From: Actinomadura meyerae | GTDB lineage: Bacteria > Actinomycetota > Actinomycetes > Streptosporangiales > Streptosporangiaceae | Length of the DNA: 60,700 nt | Assembly: GCF_900188445.1 (NCBI RefSeq) | Contig: NZ_FZOR01000049.1 | Span: 1 to 60,700 of the forward strand | Direction of reading: 5' to 3' | In this document: one piece after another, positions 1 through 9,114 of the stretch | How positions within the stretch are numbered: position 1 is the stretch's first letter | Layout: each line of letters opens with the position of its first letter | Program-made: the position numbers and the translations under genes | Notes under the pieces: generated by a model | Told to the model about the DNA's origin: nothing | The model's input: only the letters and a program-made list of their open reading frames with translations | The model's database searches: none

Positions 1-2
1 CC

Positions 3-74
3 CGCAACTGGCCCTGGGCCGACGCCTGGCGGCAGTTGTTCACCACCCTCCACGCCCCACCCGACAGCCGCTGA
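3..74 (+). CDS. C-terminal tail of an unrecognised protein (partial)
   Basis: Reading frame 3 is open from the window edge to a TGA at 72-74 and gives 23 residues rich in Trp and Arg (RNWPWADAWRQL...). The Trp-Pro-Trp block vaguely resembles the tails of some actinobacterial transposases, but 23 residues cannot settle this. The gene body lies outside the window. A strong hairpin at 208-234 could serve as its terminator. The frame may also be non-coding. Confidence 0.3.
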   Translation, partial: RNWPWADAWRQLFTTLHAPPDSR

Positions 75-207
75 CCTGCCGTTATCCACCGCCCGAGCGG
101 GCCCGACCGGAACCGAACACGTGGAAAAGCTGGGCAGACCAGCCGATCACCCCTGCCCGCGGGCGGCCGACAACTCAACCGTCCTCCCGAAAAGACCGAG
201 AGATCGA

Positions 208-234
208 CCTCGATACACCATCGGTGGATCGAGG
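208..234. terminator. Hairpin between the left-edge gene and the 368-1704 pair
   Basis: CCTCGAT (208-214) pairs perfectly with ATCGAGG (228-234). Inside it CACC (216-219) pairs with GGTG (223-226), so the whole forms a nearly perfect 12-bp stem with one mismatch and a three-base loop. It could end the upstream gene or act in the leader of the downstream one. There is no U-tract, as is usual in high-GC actinomycetes. The remainder of 75-367 shows no convincing gene. Confidence 0.35.
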
Positions 235-367
235 CTGAGTCTCTGTGCAAGCTCACGCAAGTCCCTGGCGCGTTCGGCGGACGGCTTTCTAGCGTCCTGG
301 TCACGAGCTTCCACGTACTGGACGGCAGGAGACACGCCGTCCGCCGGTCGAGATGAGGAGTCAGTCC

Positions 368-826
368 ATGTCCGGAATGACAGCGGGGGCACCCGCGGTC
401 GTCACCGACCCCAAGGGGTTGATCAGCCCCGATCTGTTCGGGCGGCTGGTGGCCCGGATCGTTCACGAGAAGCACGTCAGCACCGAGGAGGCCGAGCGAG
501 TCCTGCACCAGGCATTGGGCTTCCTGATGGCGTGTGCTCTCAATCCCGGCGCCGGGCTGGCCCCGTCCAAGTCCGTGGACGTGGGATGGCACGCCTTCGT
601 CCTCCACACCCGCGAGTACGCCGACTTCTGCCAACGCATTGCCGGCCGATTCATCCACCACGCGCCCGACGACCCGAGCGACGCTGGCAGTGGAGGAGCC
701 TCTATCAGGGCTACCGTGGCCGCCATGGAACAGGCTGGGCTGCACGTCGACCCCGACCTGTGGGAGACGGCCGGTGACTGCAGCCAGTGTTACCAGGGCT
801 GCCACGACTCCCCAAGGACGGAATGA
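368..826 (+). CDS. Glycine-rich-domain-like hypothetical protein
   Basis: A 152-residue soluble protein. The start at 368 is chosen because AGGAG (355-359) lies eight bases upstream; an earlier in-frame ATG at 353 overlaps that site. It contains a Trp-His block (VDVGWHAFVLHTREYADFC) typical of proteins annotated as glycine-rich domain-containing in streptomycetes and relatives. It ends with a short Cys cluster (CSQCYQGCH) that might bind metal. The stop overlaps the next start as ATGA, so it is translationally coupled to the phosphotransferase at 823. Its biochemical role is unknown to me; the pairing suggests a shared job. Confidence 0.75.
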   Translation: MSGMTAGAPAVVTDPKGLISPDLFGRLVARIVHEKHVSTEEAERVLHQALGFLMACALNPGAGLAPSKSVDVGWHAFVLHTREYADFCQRIAGRFIHHAPDDPSDAGSGGASIRATVAAMEQAGLHVDPDLWETAGDCSQCYQGCHDSPRTE

Positions 827-1704
827 GTGTGAGGAACCCTCAGTGGGAGGGGCTCCCCGGTGAGGTGCGGGCCGCCGTAGAGGAGCGGTGTGGGACGGTG
901 CTCAAGGCCGAGGCCGCGGAGCGCGGGATCATGCCGGGGATCGCTGCGAGGCTTCAGATCGAGGGCGGCGGCAGCGTCTTCCTCAAGGGGATTGCCGCCG
1001 GGGAGCCCGCCGCCCGCCTCTATGGATGCGAGCGGGCGGCGAATCTCGCGCTCGCGCCGACCGTTCCGGCCCCTCGGATGCTGTGGTGTGCCGAGGTCGG
1101 CGGTTGGGTTCTGCTGGTCTTCGAGTTCATCGACGGTGCGAGGAACGCCGACCTCTCGCCCGGGTCTCCGGATCTGCCCGGCGTGGTCGATGCCCTTTCA
1201 CGACTTGGGGGACCGGGCGGCGAACTGCCCTGCGTCTCGGTCAATCTGGATGTGCTTCGGAAGACCGCTGGTGCCCTGCTGGACAAGAACCTGCGCGGTG
1301 CCTCGTGGGGCATGTACGCGAAGGCTCTTGAGGGGTTGTCCCTGGAGTCTCTGAGGGGGGAGACGCTGCTGCATTATGACCTGCACAGTGGGAACCTCCT
1401 CGTCGTCGGCCAGAGGGTCCATGTCATCGACTGGTCGTTCGCATGTCGGGGGCAGGCTTGGATCGATGCCGCGCTGCTCGTCCCCCGGCTGATCGAGGCC
1501 GGACACAGCCCCGCGCAAGCGGAAGCCCTTGTCTCCGCACACCCTGCTTGGAGGGCGGCTCCAGCGGATGCCGTCACTGGGCTGGGAGCGCTGTGGACCA
1601 TGTTCCGCGAGTACAAGGCCATGCACGGACCAGAGAAAGCACGCGGCTTTCGCGCCAAAGCGGCGCGGGCGGGTCGTGCTTGGATCGCCTACCGGATGGC
1701 GTGA
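823..1704 (+). CDS. APH-family phosphotransferase
   Basis: A 293-residue kinase-fold protein of the aminoglycoside/choline phosphotransferase (APH) superfamily. The catalytic loop HYDLHSGN starts at about residue 184 (His184, Asp186, Asn191), and the metal-binding Asp lies in VIDW near residue 203. Both are intact, so it should transfer phosphate from ATP to a small molecule; the substrate cannot be read from sequence. AAGGA at 814-818 precedes the ATG, which overlaps the stop of the upstream gene by ATGA. A 36-base-longer frame exists but has a worse start. No resistance role should be assumed. Confidence 0.8.
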   Translation: MSVRNPQWEGLPGEVRAAVEERCGTVLKAEAAERGIMPGIAARLQIEGGGSVFLKGIAAGEPAARLYGCERAANLALAPTVPAPRMLWCAEVGGWVLLVFEFIDGARNADLSPGSPDLPGVVDALSRLGGPGGELPCVSVNLDVLRKTAGALLDKNLRGASWGMYAKALEGLSLESLRGETLLHYDLHSGNLLVVGQRVHVIDWSFACRGQAWIDAALLVPRLIEAGHSPAQAEALVSAHPAWRAAPADAVTGLGALWTMFREYKAMHGPEKARGFRAKAARAGRAWIAYRMA

Positions 1705-1744
1705 CGGAGGGCGCGGACGCGCGAAGGTGGATGCAGGTGTGGCG

Positions 1745-2707
1745 TTAGACCATGTGGCAGGCGACGTGGTGGCCGTCGGCGGTCTGGCGTAGTTTCGGCT
1801 CCTCCTTCGCGCACCGGTCGGTGGCGAGGGGGCAGCGGGTACGGAAGCGGCAGCCGCTCGGTGGGGCGATCGGGGACGGCAGTTCCGCCTGCTCCTCCTC
1901 CGCCGCGTCCTGCGGGGCGTCGGGGACCGAGGCGAGCAGCAGCCGGGTGTAGGGGTGCAGCGCCGACCCGGCCAGGGTGCCGGACGGGACGACCTCGCAC
2001 ACCTTCCCCAGGTACATCACCATGATGCGGTCGCTGACGTTCTTCACCACCGCGAGGTCGTGCGCGATGAAGATCATGCTGAGGCCGAGCCGCTCCCGGG
2101 TCGCCTCCAGCAGGTTGAGGATCTGCGCCTGCACCGACACGTCCAGGCTGGACACCGGCTCGTCGCAGATCAGCACCTGCGGGTCGAGCAGCAGCGCGCG
2201 GGCGATGCAGACCCGCTGGCACTGGCCGCCGGACAGCTCGTGCGGGCGGCGGTCCCAGACGGTCACCGGGTCGAGGCCGACCGCCTCCAGCGCCGCCTCG
2301 ACCTTCGCCCGGTCGGGCTTGCCGCCCCACACCACCGGCCCCTCGGCGACGAGGTCGGCGACCTTGCGGCGCGGGTTCAGCGCGGCGACGGGGTTCTGCA
2401 GGATCATCTGCATCCGGCGGCGCCGCTCGCGCAGCGCGGACCGGCCGAGGCCGGTCAGCTCCGTGCCGTTCAGCCTCACCGACCCGGCGGTGGGCGGCGG
2501 GAGCTGCATCACCGCGCGGCCCGCGCTGGACTTGCCGCAGCCCGACTCCCCGAGGATGCCGAGCGTCTCGCCGTCCAGCAGGTCGAAGCTGATGCCGGAG
2601 ACGGCGTGCACGGTCCGGCCGCGGCTGGCCGGGAACTCGACGACGAGGTCCTCGACGGACAGGACGCGGTCGCCCTCGCGCAGGTGGGTGGTTCCGGTGC
2701 CGGCCAT
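1745..2707 (-). CDS. Oligopeptide/dipeptide ABC transporter, ATP-binding protein (DppF/OppF type)
   Basis: A 320-residue ABC ATPase with Walker A GESGCGKS, an LSGGQCQR signature and Walker B followed by DEPVSSLDVS. The C-terminal Cys-containing extension (CRFRTRCPLA) is typical of OppF/DppF. It is the last gene of a five-gene minus-strand operon. Its ATG overlaps the stop of the preceding ATPase (TGATG). With its partner at 2707-3681 it should form the nucleotide-binding dimer under the two permeases. The family imports peptides, nickel chelates or glycosides, and the substrate here is unknown. Confidence 0.92.
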   Translation of the reverse strand: MAGTGTTHLREGDRVLSVEDLVVEFPASRGRTVHAVSGISFDLLDGETLGILGESGCGKSSAGRAVMQLPPPTAGSVRLNGTELTGLGRSALRERRRRMQMILQNPVAALNPRRKVADLVAEGPVVWGGKPDRAKVEAALEAVGLDPVTVWDRRPHELSGGQCQRVCIARALLLDPQVLICDEPVSSLDVSVQAQILNLLEATRERLGLSMIFIAHDLAVVKNVSDRIMVMYLGKVCEVVPSGTLAGSALHPYTRLLLASVPDAPQDAAEEEQAELPSPIAPPSGCRFRTRCPLATDRCAKEEPKLRQTADGHHVACHMV

Positions 2708-3681
2708 CAGGCGCCTCCGATGCTGACGGGGTGGTGGCAGGCGACGGCGTGGCCGCCGTCCGCGACGAGGTCGGGGGCGGCCGCGCAGGCCGCCGTCGCG
2801 TACCGGCAGCGGGGCGCGAAGCGGCAGCCGGGCGGCGGCTCCGCCATGTTCGGCGGGGCGCCGTCGATCGCCTGGAGCGGGGAGTGCGGCGGGTCGGCCA
2901 GGCGCGGCACGGACGCCAGCAGCGCCTCGGTGTAGGGGTGGCGGGGCCCGCCGAACAGCGACCCGGCGGGGGCCAGCTCCGCGAGCCGTCCCGCGTACAT
3001 GACCGCGACCCGGTCGGCGCGCCCGGCGACGACCGCGAGGTTGTGGCTGATCAGCACGATCGCCGTGCCGAGCTCGGCCTGGAGCCGGCCGAGCAGGTCG
3101 AGGATCTGCTTCTGCACGGTGACGTCCAGCGCGGTCGTCGGCTCGTCCGCGATCAGCAGCGACGGCTCGCCGGCCAGCGCGACGGCGATCACGACGCGCT
3201 GCCGCATGCCGCCGGACAGCTCGTGCGGGTACTGGCCGAGGCGGCGGCGCGGCTCGGGGATGCCGACCAGCCGCAGCAGTTCCTCGGCCCGGTCGCGGGC
3301 GGCGGCGCGCGACAGGCCCCGCATGCCCTCGGTGAGGTGCCGGCCGACCTTCTTCACGGGGTTCAGCGCGGTCGACGGGTCCTGGAAGACCATCCCGACC
3401 TCCGACCGCCACAGCCGGCGGCGCTCGGCGGCGGACAGCGCGTGGACGTCCTTTCCGGCCAGCACGACCCGGCCCGACACCGCCATGTCCGGCCCGGAGG
3501 TGTACAGGCCCATGACCGTGCGGCCGAGCACCGACTTGCCGGAGCCCGACTCGCCGACGATGCCGAACATCTCCCCGGGGCGGACGGTGAAGGACACGCC
3601 GTCCACCGCCTTGAGCGGTCCCCGGGCGGTGCGGATCTCGGTGCGCAGGTCCTCGACCGTGAGGAGGGGGCTGTCGTTCAT
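2707..3681 (-). CDS. Oligopeptide/dipeptide ABC transporter, ATP-binding protein (DppD/OppD type)
   Basis: A 324-residue ABC ATPase with Walker A GESGSGKS, signature LSGGMRQR, and Walker B reading LLIADEPTTALDVT. It has the C-terminal CRFAPRCRYA motif of the OppD/DppD subgroup. It sits between the permease at 3691-4728 (nine bases upstream) and the second ATPase, whose start it overlaps by one base. This gene order is canonical for class 5 peptide importers. No missing motif or frameshift is visible. Confidence 0.92.
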   Translation of the reverse strand: MNDSPLLTVEDLRTEIRTARGPLKAVDGVSFTVRPGEMFGIVGESGSGKSVLGRTVMGLYTSGPDMAVSGRVVLAGKDVHALSAAERRRLWRSEVGMVFQDPSTALNPVKKVGRHLTEGMRGLSRAAARDRAEELLRLVGIPEPRRRLGQYPHELSGGMRQRVVIAVALAGEPSLLIADEPTTALDVTVQKQILDLLGRLQAELGTAIVLISHNLAVVAGRADRVAVMYAGRLAELAPAGSLFGGPRHPYTEALLASVPRLADPPHSPLQAIDGAPPNMAEPPPGCRFAPRCRYATAACAAAPDLVADGGHAVACHHPVSIGGA

Positions 3682-3690
3682 GTCGGCTCC

Positions 3691-4728
3691 CTAGAGCTTC
3701 GCCTGGCGGGGGTCCCAGCGCTTGCGGGCCTTCTCGCCGATGAGGTTGAACGCGAAGACGGTCAGGAAGAGCGTGATCCCGGGCACCAGCACGATGTGCG
3801 GGTACTCGGTGAAGGCGTCGTTCTGCTCGCCCTCCGCGATCATGTTGCCCCAGGACGGCGCGGGCGGCTGGACGCCGAGGCCGAGGAAGCTCAGCGACGC
3901 CTCGGCGACGATCAGCACCGACACCATCACCATGCCGTACGACGCGAGCGGCAGCACCACGTTCGGCAGCAGCTCCCGCGTCATGATCCGCCACCGGGAC
4001 GCGCCGATCGCCTCTGCCGCCGTGACGAACTCGCGCTGCGCGAACGCCAGCGTGCTCGCCCGCGCCATCCGGATCATGCTGGGGATCGCCAGCAGCGACA
4101 GCGCCACCGAGATATTGCGCAGGTTCGGCTCCAGCACCGTGCCGAGCGCGATCAGCAGGATCAGCGGCGGGACGGCGAGCAGCGCGTTCGTCAGCACCCC
4201 GACGCCCGCGTCCGTGGCCCGGCCGGTGTAGCCGGCGACGATCCCGATCGTCCCGCCGACGACCATGCCGATCGCGACCGCGCCGAGCGACACCACCAGC
4301 GACGACCGCGCCCCGTACACGACGCGGGAGAGCTGGTCGAGGCCGAAGTTGTTGGTGCCGAGCGGGTGGGAGGTGGACAGGTCCGGGACGGCCATGCCGG
4401 GCGACCCGAGGGTCTTCACGATGTCCTGGTGCTCGCCGAGCGGCAGCACCGGCGCCGCGATCGCCGCCCCGACCAGCAGGACCAGCCACACCGCGCACAG
4501 CCAGAACATGAGGTCGAAGGAGGCGCCGAACAGGTCGCGCCCGGCCGCGTTCAGCCCGGCGTAGGCGGCGACGAGGCCCGCGACGACTGCGGCGGCCTGC
4601 GTCCAGCCGTCGCCCGCGAGGACCGTCACCGACAGCCCGAACACGGCGAGCCCGGCGACGGCCAGGGCCCCGCCCCACCAGCGGCCCGCCGGCCGCGACG
4701 CGGCCGGGGCCAGGGAGATGTCAGACAT
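3691..4728 (-). CDS. Oligopeptide/dipeptide ABC transporter permease (DppC/OppC type)
   Basis: A 345-residue integral membrane protein. The N-terminus (about residues 20-95) has three hydrophobic stretches, longer than in the simplest DppC, followed by the BPD_transp_1 domain. The EAA loop is visible as EAIGASRWRIMTRELLPN and contacts the ATPases. It overlaps the upstream permease by eight bases, indicating coupled translation. It pairs with the DppB-type subunit to form the channel. Confidence 0.9.
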   Translation of the reverse strand: MSDISLAPAASRPAGRWWGGALAVAGLAVFGLSVTVLAGDGWTQAAAVVAGLVAAYAGLNAAGRDLFGASFDLMFWLCAVWLVLLVGAAIAAPVLPLGEHQDIVKTLGSPGMAVPDLSTSHPLGTNNFGLDQLSRVVYGARSSLVVSLGAVAIGMVVGGTIGIVAGYTGRATDAGVGVLTNALLAVPPLILLIALGTVLEPNLRNISVALSLLAIPSMIRMARASTLAFAQREFVTAAEAIGASRWRIMTRELLPNVVLPLASYGMVMVSVLIVAEASLSFLGLGVQPPAPSWGNMIAEGEQNDAFTEYPHIVLVPGITLFLTVFAFNLIGEKARKRWDPRQAKL

Positions 4729-5674
4729 GTGCCCGCCTGATTCGTGGGTCGAGCCGGCCGTAGGACAGATCGATGAGCGCGTTCACCAGCACGTAGATCA
4801 GTGCGATCACGAGCACCGCGCCCTGCACCATCGGCACGTCGCCGGCGTCCGCCGCACCGATGATCAGCGTGCCCATGCCGGGCAGCGCGAACAGGTACTC
4901 CACGATCACCGTGCTGCCGATGAGCCGGCCCAGGCTGATCCCCAGCAGCGTGATCAGCGAGAACGACGAGGGGCGCAGCGCGTCGCGGACGAGCACGTGC
5001 AGCGGGGTCATCCCCTTCGCCTTCGCCGACAGGATGAAGTCCTCCTGCAGCGTCGTGATGAGGTCGCCGCGCAGCACGCGGGTGAACGTCGCCGTCTCCA
5101 TCAGCGCGATCGTCAGCGCCGGGAGGAACGCGTGGTAGAGGTTGTCGCCGAGCCCGTCGCTGAGCCGCGCCCACTCCAGCCGGGGGAACCAGCCGAGCCG
5201 CTCGGCGAACAGCGCGATCAGCAGCATGCCGGCGAGGAAGCTCGGCACCGACAGGATCCCGAACGTCCCGGCGCTGACGATCCGGTCGACGAGGCCGCCG
5301 GCCCGGTACGCCGACCACATCGCCAGCGGCACCGCGAGCAGCAGCGCCAGCAGCATCGCGAGGACCGCCAGCTCCGCGCTCACCGGCAGCGCCGCCGCGA
5401 CCCGGTCGGCGACCTCGCTGTTCGGCGGGACGAACGAGGTGCCGAGGTCGCCGGTCAGCGCGTCCCCCAGCCAGGTCCCGTACCGGACGGGCAGCGGGTC
5501 GGTCAGCCCCATCGCGTCCCGCTGCGCCGCGTACTCCGCCGCCGTGTGGCCCTCGCCGAGCACCACCACCGCGGGGTCGCCCGGCATCAGGTCCACCAGC
5601 GCGAACGTGCCCATGCTGACGATCAGCAGGACCAGGACCAGCTCGATGAGCCGCCGCACCAGATCACGCGCCAT
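4721..5674 (-). CDS. Oligopeptide/dipeptide ABC transporter permease (DppB/OppB type)
   Basis: A 317-residue permease beginning with the typical DppB layout: a first membrane segment, then an extracytoplasmic region containing MPGDPAVVVLGE. The BPD_transp_1 domain follows, with the EAA-type loop around SAKAKGMTPLHVLVRDALRP. It starts 11 bases after the binding-protein stop at 5686, within one operon. Length and motifs are normal for the family. Confidence 0.9.
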   Translation of the reverse strand: MARDLVRRLIELVLVLLIVSMGTFALVDLMPGDPAVVVLGEGHTAAEYAAQRDAMGLTDPLPVRYGTWLGDALTGDLGTSFVPPNSEVADRVAAALPVSAELAVLAMLLALLLAVPLAMWSAYRAGGLVDRIVSAGTFGILSVPSFLAGMLLIALFAERLGWFPRLEWARLSDGLGDNLYHAFLPALTIALMETATFTRVLRGDLITTLQEDFILSAKAKGMTPLHVLVRDALRPSSFSLITLLGISLGRLIGSTVIVEYLFALPGMGTLIIGAADAGDVPMVQGAVLVIALIYVLVNALIDLSYGRLDPRIRRAHV

Positions 5675-5685
5675 CTCGGTCTCCC

Positions 5686-7290
5686 TCAGCCCTTGGCCAG
5701 CCAGGCGTCATCAAGCAGGACCATGCTGTTGACGGTGCCGACGACGCCGTGCACGTCGTCCGTCCAGGCGACGAGTTCGGGCTGCGGGCCGAACACCAGC
5801 GCGGGGACGTCCTCGTTCCACTGCGCCTGGACGCGGCCCATCACGGCGCGCTGCTCCTCCTGCGTCCCGGCGCTCCGCAGCTCCTCGATCAGCGCGGACA
5901 TCTTCGGCGTCGTCGCCATCCCGACCGTGAGGTTGCCCTTGGCGTGCAGCGTCGCGTACATGCGGCCGAACGGGCCCGCCTCGCGCCAGCTGATGCCCCA
6001 GCCCGCCACGTCGTAGCTCTTGCGGACCGAGACCTTCGTGATCTGGTCGGCGATCGAGCGGACCAGGTCGAGTTCGACGTCGAAGCCGACGTTCTCCAGC
6101 ATCGCCTTGGCGGCGAGCGCCGTCGTCCGGGACGCGGGGTCCTGGGCGTCCAGCCAGGTGACCTTGCCGTCGTAGCCGTCCGCCTTCGCCTGCTTCAGCA
6201 GCTCGCGGGCCTTGTCCGGGTCGTAGGGGAGGGGCTTCACGCCGGTGTGCCAGACCGAGAACTCGGGGAACAGCGCGTTGCTCGCGAGACCCGTCCCGGG
6301 GTAGGCGCGCCGGTAGATGACCTCGGGCTCCATCGCGTAGTGCATGGCCTTGCGGACGCGCGGGTCCGCGCCCGGATGCCCGGGGGTCGCGTTGATGACG
6401 GCGACGTTGCCGAGCGCGACCATGCTGAGGTAGCCGTGCCTGCCGGCCTTCAGCGCCTTCTGGACGACGAGCGGGTCGCGCAGGAACGCGGACTGGATGC
6501 GCCCGGTGTTCAGCGTGTCCAGCGCGGCGTTCGGGTCGTCGACGTAGACCAGCCGGATGCGGTCCAGGTGCGGCTTGCCGCCCCAGTAGCCGGCCCGCGC
6601 CTTGAGGACGGTCTCCTCCTTCGGCTTGTAGCTCTCGAAGGTGAACGCGCCCGCGCCGACCGGGGTGAACTTCCCCTTCGCGTCGGACGACTTCGCGACG
6701 ATCATCCCGGGCCCGGTGGTGAGCATGTACGGGAACGTCGGCCACTTCTGGGCGAGCTTGAACACCACGGTCCGCTCGTCCGGCGTCTCCATGGCCTTGA
6801 CGTTGTTCTTCCAGAGCGCCGCTTCGTCGGCGCCCTTCTTCACGTAGCGCTCGATGCTCCACTTCACGGCCTGCGCGTCGAGGGTGGTCCCGTCGCTGAA
6901 CGTGACGCCGTCGCGGAGGCGGAGCGTGAACTCGGTGCCGTCGCCGTTCGCCTTCAGATCCTCGGCGAGCTGCGGATGGAGCTCCCCGGTCTTGCCGTCC
7001 CACCGCATCAGCACGTCGTAGATCGCGGCCATCTCGACGCCGCCCGTCGATCCCGCGACGATCGTCTCGGCGGGGTCGAGCAGCCCGGCCTCGGCGTAGG
7101 CCGCGAACGTCAGGGTGCCGCCGTCGGCGGGCTTGCCGCCCGCGGCGTCGCCGATCATGCCGACGGTGTACTCGGCGGGCTTCCCGGCGCCGGCGTCCCG
7201 GCCGTCGCCGCCGCTCTGCCACGCGCACGCCGACGCCATCACCGCGACGGCGAGGAGCCCGGCGGCGCGGCTCTTCCCGGAAGTCTTCAC
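5686..7290 (-). CDS. Family 5 extracellular solute-binding lipoprotein of the peptide ABC importer
   Basis: A 534-residue SBP_bac_5 protein. The N-terminal signal peptide ends in a lipobox (MASAC, lipidated Cys22) followed by a Gly/Ala/Asp-rich linker. It should be anchored outside the membrane and hand substrate to the permeases. It is the first gene of the minus-strand operon. Its promoter faces the FadD17-like gene across 7291-7417, which contains a 15-bp inverted repeat at 7361. Whether that site governs this operon, the ligase or both is unknown. Members bind peptides, nickel or opines; the ligand is not predictable here. Confidence 0.9.
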   Translation of the reverse strand: MKTSGKSRAAGLLAVAVMASACAWQSGGDGRDAGAGKPAEYTVGMIGDAAGGKPADGGTLTFAAYAEAGLLDPAETIVAGSTGGVEMAAIYDVLMRWDGKTGELHPQLAEDLKANGDGTEFTLRLRDGVTFSDGTTLDAQAVKWSIERYVKKGADEAALWKNNVKAMETPDERTVVFKLAQKWPTFPYMLTTGPGMIVAKSSDAKGKFTPVGAGAFTFESYKPKEETVLKARAGYWGGKPHLDRIRLVYVDDPNAALDTLNTGRIQSAFLRDPLVVQKALKAGRHGYLSMVALGNVAVINATPGHPGADPRVRKAMHYAMEPEVIYRRAYPGTGLASNALFPEFSVWHTGVKPLPYDPDKARELLKQAKADGYDGKVTWLDAQDPASRTTALAAKAMLENVGFDVELDLVRSIADQITKVSVRKSYDVAGWGISWREAGPFGRMYATLHAKGNLTVGMATTPKMSALIEELRSAGTQEEQRAVMGRVQAQWNEDVPALVFGPQPELVAWTDDVHGVVGTVNSMVLLDDAWLAKG

Positions 7291-7360
7291 GATCCTCCTG
7301 TGCCTTTACGTCGGGCCGGAACGAGATAAACAGGACAGTCCGCATTCGGCAGCCCGCCGG

Positions 7361-7375
7361 TCCCGCTCAGTGGGA
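7361..7375. promoter_or_regulatory. Inverted-repeat operator, site 1 (TCCCGCTCAGTGGGA)
   Basis: A 15-bp inverted repeat with one mismatched pair, 42 bases upstream of the FadD17-like start at 7418 and 70 bases from the divergent binding-protein gene. Close relatives occur at 16140, 20245, 23849, 23897, 36524, 36569 and 43381, all before steroid-type genes, with a degraded copy at 43415. I read it as the operator of a local repressor; this is inferred from recurrence and position. Confidence 0.6.
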
Positions 7376-7417
7376 TCTGGGTCACAGTCCGGCGTCCCCG
7401 GTGGCCACCGTGGTCGC

Positions 7418-9046
7418 GTGGAGCAGCAGAAGACCGCCGTCCTGGGCGACGACCGCCCAGGCCGCGAGACCGCGTTCGCGGAGCTGGTCGCGGCCCGCGC
7501 CGGAGACGACCGCACGGCCCTGAACTTCGAGGACGACTCCTGGACGTGGCGCGAGGTGGTCGCCGAGTCCCGGCGCCGCGCGGGTCTCGCCGGAGGCGTC
7601 GGCCTCCGCGGCGAGCCCGGCGGCCATGTCGGGCTGTTCCTGGAGAACGGCCCCGAGCACCTCTTCTGGCTACTCGGCCTGGCGCTCGCCGGGATCCCGG
7701 TCGTCGAGCTGAACCCGACCCGCCGGGGCGCCGAACTGGCCCGCGACATCGCCCACACCGACTGCGCGCTGCTGGTCACCGAGGCATCCCGCGCGCCGCT
7801 GCTGGACGGCCTCGCCGACACTCCGGCGCTGGCCGAAATGCCGGTGCTGAGCGTCGACGCGCCCGGCTACCGCGACCGCCTCGCCGCCGCCGAGCCCGCG
7901 CCGCTCGCCGCCGTCCCCCCGGAGACGATCTTCTCCCTGGTCTTCACCTCGGGCACGACCTCGGCCCCCAAGGCGGTCATCTGCTCGCAGGGCAGGCTCG
8001 GCCGGATCGCCGTCCAGCAGCGCGACCGCCGCTCGCTCACCCGCGACGACGTCTTCTACGTCGTCATGCCGATGTTCCACTCCAACGCCCTGATGGCCGG
8101 CATCGCGCCCGCCGTCGCGACGGGCGGCCGGATCGTGCTGCGCCGCAAGTTCTCCGCGTCGGGCTTCCTCCCGGACGTCCGCCGCCACGGCGTCACGTTC
8201 TTCAACTACGTCGGCAAGCCCCTCAACTACATCCTGGCCACCCCGGAGCGGCCGGACGACGCCGACAACCCGCTGCGCATCGCGTTCGGCAACGAGGCGA
8301 ACGAGCGCGACATCGCCGAGTTCGCGCGCCGCTTCGGCTGCCGGGTGATCGACTCCTACGGGTCCAGCGAGGGGGAGATCCGGCTCAACCGCGTCCCCGG
8401 CACGCCCCCGGGCTCGCTGGGCGTCGCCGAGGCCGGCACCCTCGTCATCGACCCGGAGACCCTCCAGGAGTGCCCGCGCGCCAAGTTCGACGAGAACGGC
8501 ACGCTGCTGAACGCCGACGAGGCCATCGGCGAGATCGTCGACACCAGGGGCGCGGGCAAGTTCGAGGGCTACTACAACAACCCCGAGGCGACGGCGAAGC
8601 GCGTCCGCAACGGCTGGACCTGGTCGGGCGACCTCGCCTACCGCGACGAGGACGGCTACTGGTACTTCGCCGGCCGCGACGACGAGTGGCTGCGCGTGGA
8701 CGGCGAGAACTTCGCCGCCGCCCCCGTCGAGCGCCTGCTGTCCCGCTACGAGCCCTTCACCGACGTCGCCGTCTACGCCGTCCCGGACCCGCACGTGGGC
8801 GACCAGGTGATGGCCGCCGTGACGCTCGCCGAGGGCCGCACCTTCGACCCCGCGTCCTTCACCGCCTTCCTGGCGGCCCAACCGGACCTCGGCACGAAGT
8901 GGACGCCCCGCTACATCCGCCTGACGGACGCCCTGCCCCGAACCCCCACCAACAAGGTCATCAAGCGCGCGCTCCGCGAAGCGGCCTGGAACACCACCGA
9001 CCCCGTCTACGAGTACCGCGACGGCACCTACGAGCTGACGGACTGA
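7418..9046 (+). CDS. Acyl-CoA synthetase, FadD17-like (steroid side-chain CoA ligase)
   Basis: A 542-residue adenylate-forming enzyme. The P-loop SGTTSAPKAV lies near residues 177-186. A block shared with mycobacterial FadD17 follows (RRKFSASGFLPDVRRHG...NYVGKPLNY), and the C-terminal Lys region is TNKVIKRAL. FadD17 activates short (C5) steroid side-chain acids to CoA thioesters; the assignment rests on recalled family similarity. The start is the GTG at 7418, the first codon after which family homology begins; no good ribosome site decides it. A paralogue with the same motifs is encoded at 44706. The operator at 7361 lies just upstream. Confidence 0.8.
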   Translation: MEQQKTAVLGDDRPGRETAFAELVAARAGDDRTALNFEDDSWTWREVVAESRRRAGLAGGVGLRGEPGGHVGLFLENGPEHLFWLLGLALAGIPVVELNPTRRGAELARDIAHTDCALLVTEASRAPLLDGLADTPALAEMPVLSVDAPGYRDRLAAAEPAPLAAVPPETIFSLVFTSGTTSAPKAVICSQGRLGRIAVQQRDRRSLTRDDVFYVVMPMFHSNALMAGIAPAVATGGRIVLRRKFSASGFLPDVRRHGVTFFNYVGKPLNYILATPERPDDADNPLRIAFGNEANERDIAEFARRFGCRVIDSYGSSEGEIRLNRVPGTPPGSLGVAEAGTLVIDPETLQECPRAKFDENGTLLNADEAIGEIVDTRGAGKFEGYYNNPEATAKRVRNGWTWSGDLAYRDEDGYWYFAGRDDEWLRVDGENFAAAPVERLLSRYEPFTDVAVYAVPDPHVGDQVMAAVTLAEGRTFDPASFTAFLAAQPDLGTKWTPRYIRLTDALPRTPTNKVIKRALREAAWNTTDPVYEYRDGTYELTD

Positions 9047-9114
9047 CCTAAGGCACAAACCCGCCCGCGTATGAAAAAGTTCGACTTGATCAACAGCGGG
9101 CGGAGGGCGTGCGG

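Noticed and set aside
147..392. 81-codon minus-strand frame in the 75-367 gap
   Set aside because: No ribosome site, no recognisable motif, and it overlaps the start region of the real gene at 368. It is probably chance openness in high-GC DNA.
1745..4678. 977-residue minus-strand frame spanning three ABC genes
   Set aside because: Only its last 320 residues (from 2707) are a real protein; the first part is Arg/Pro-rich shadow translation of the permease and ATPase genes.
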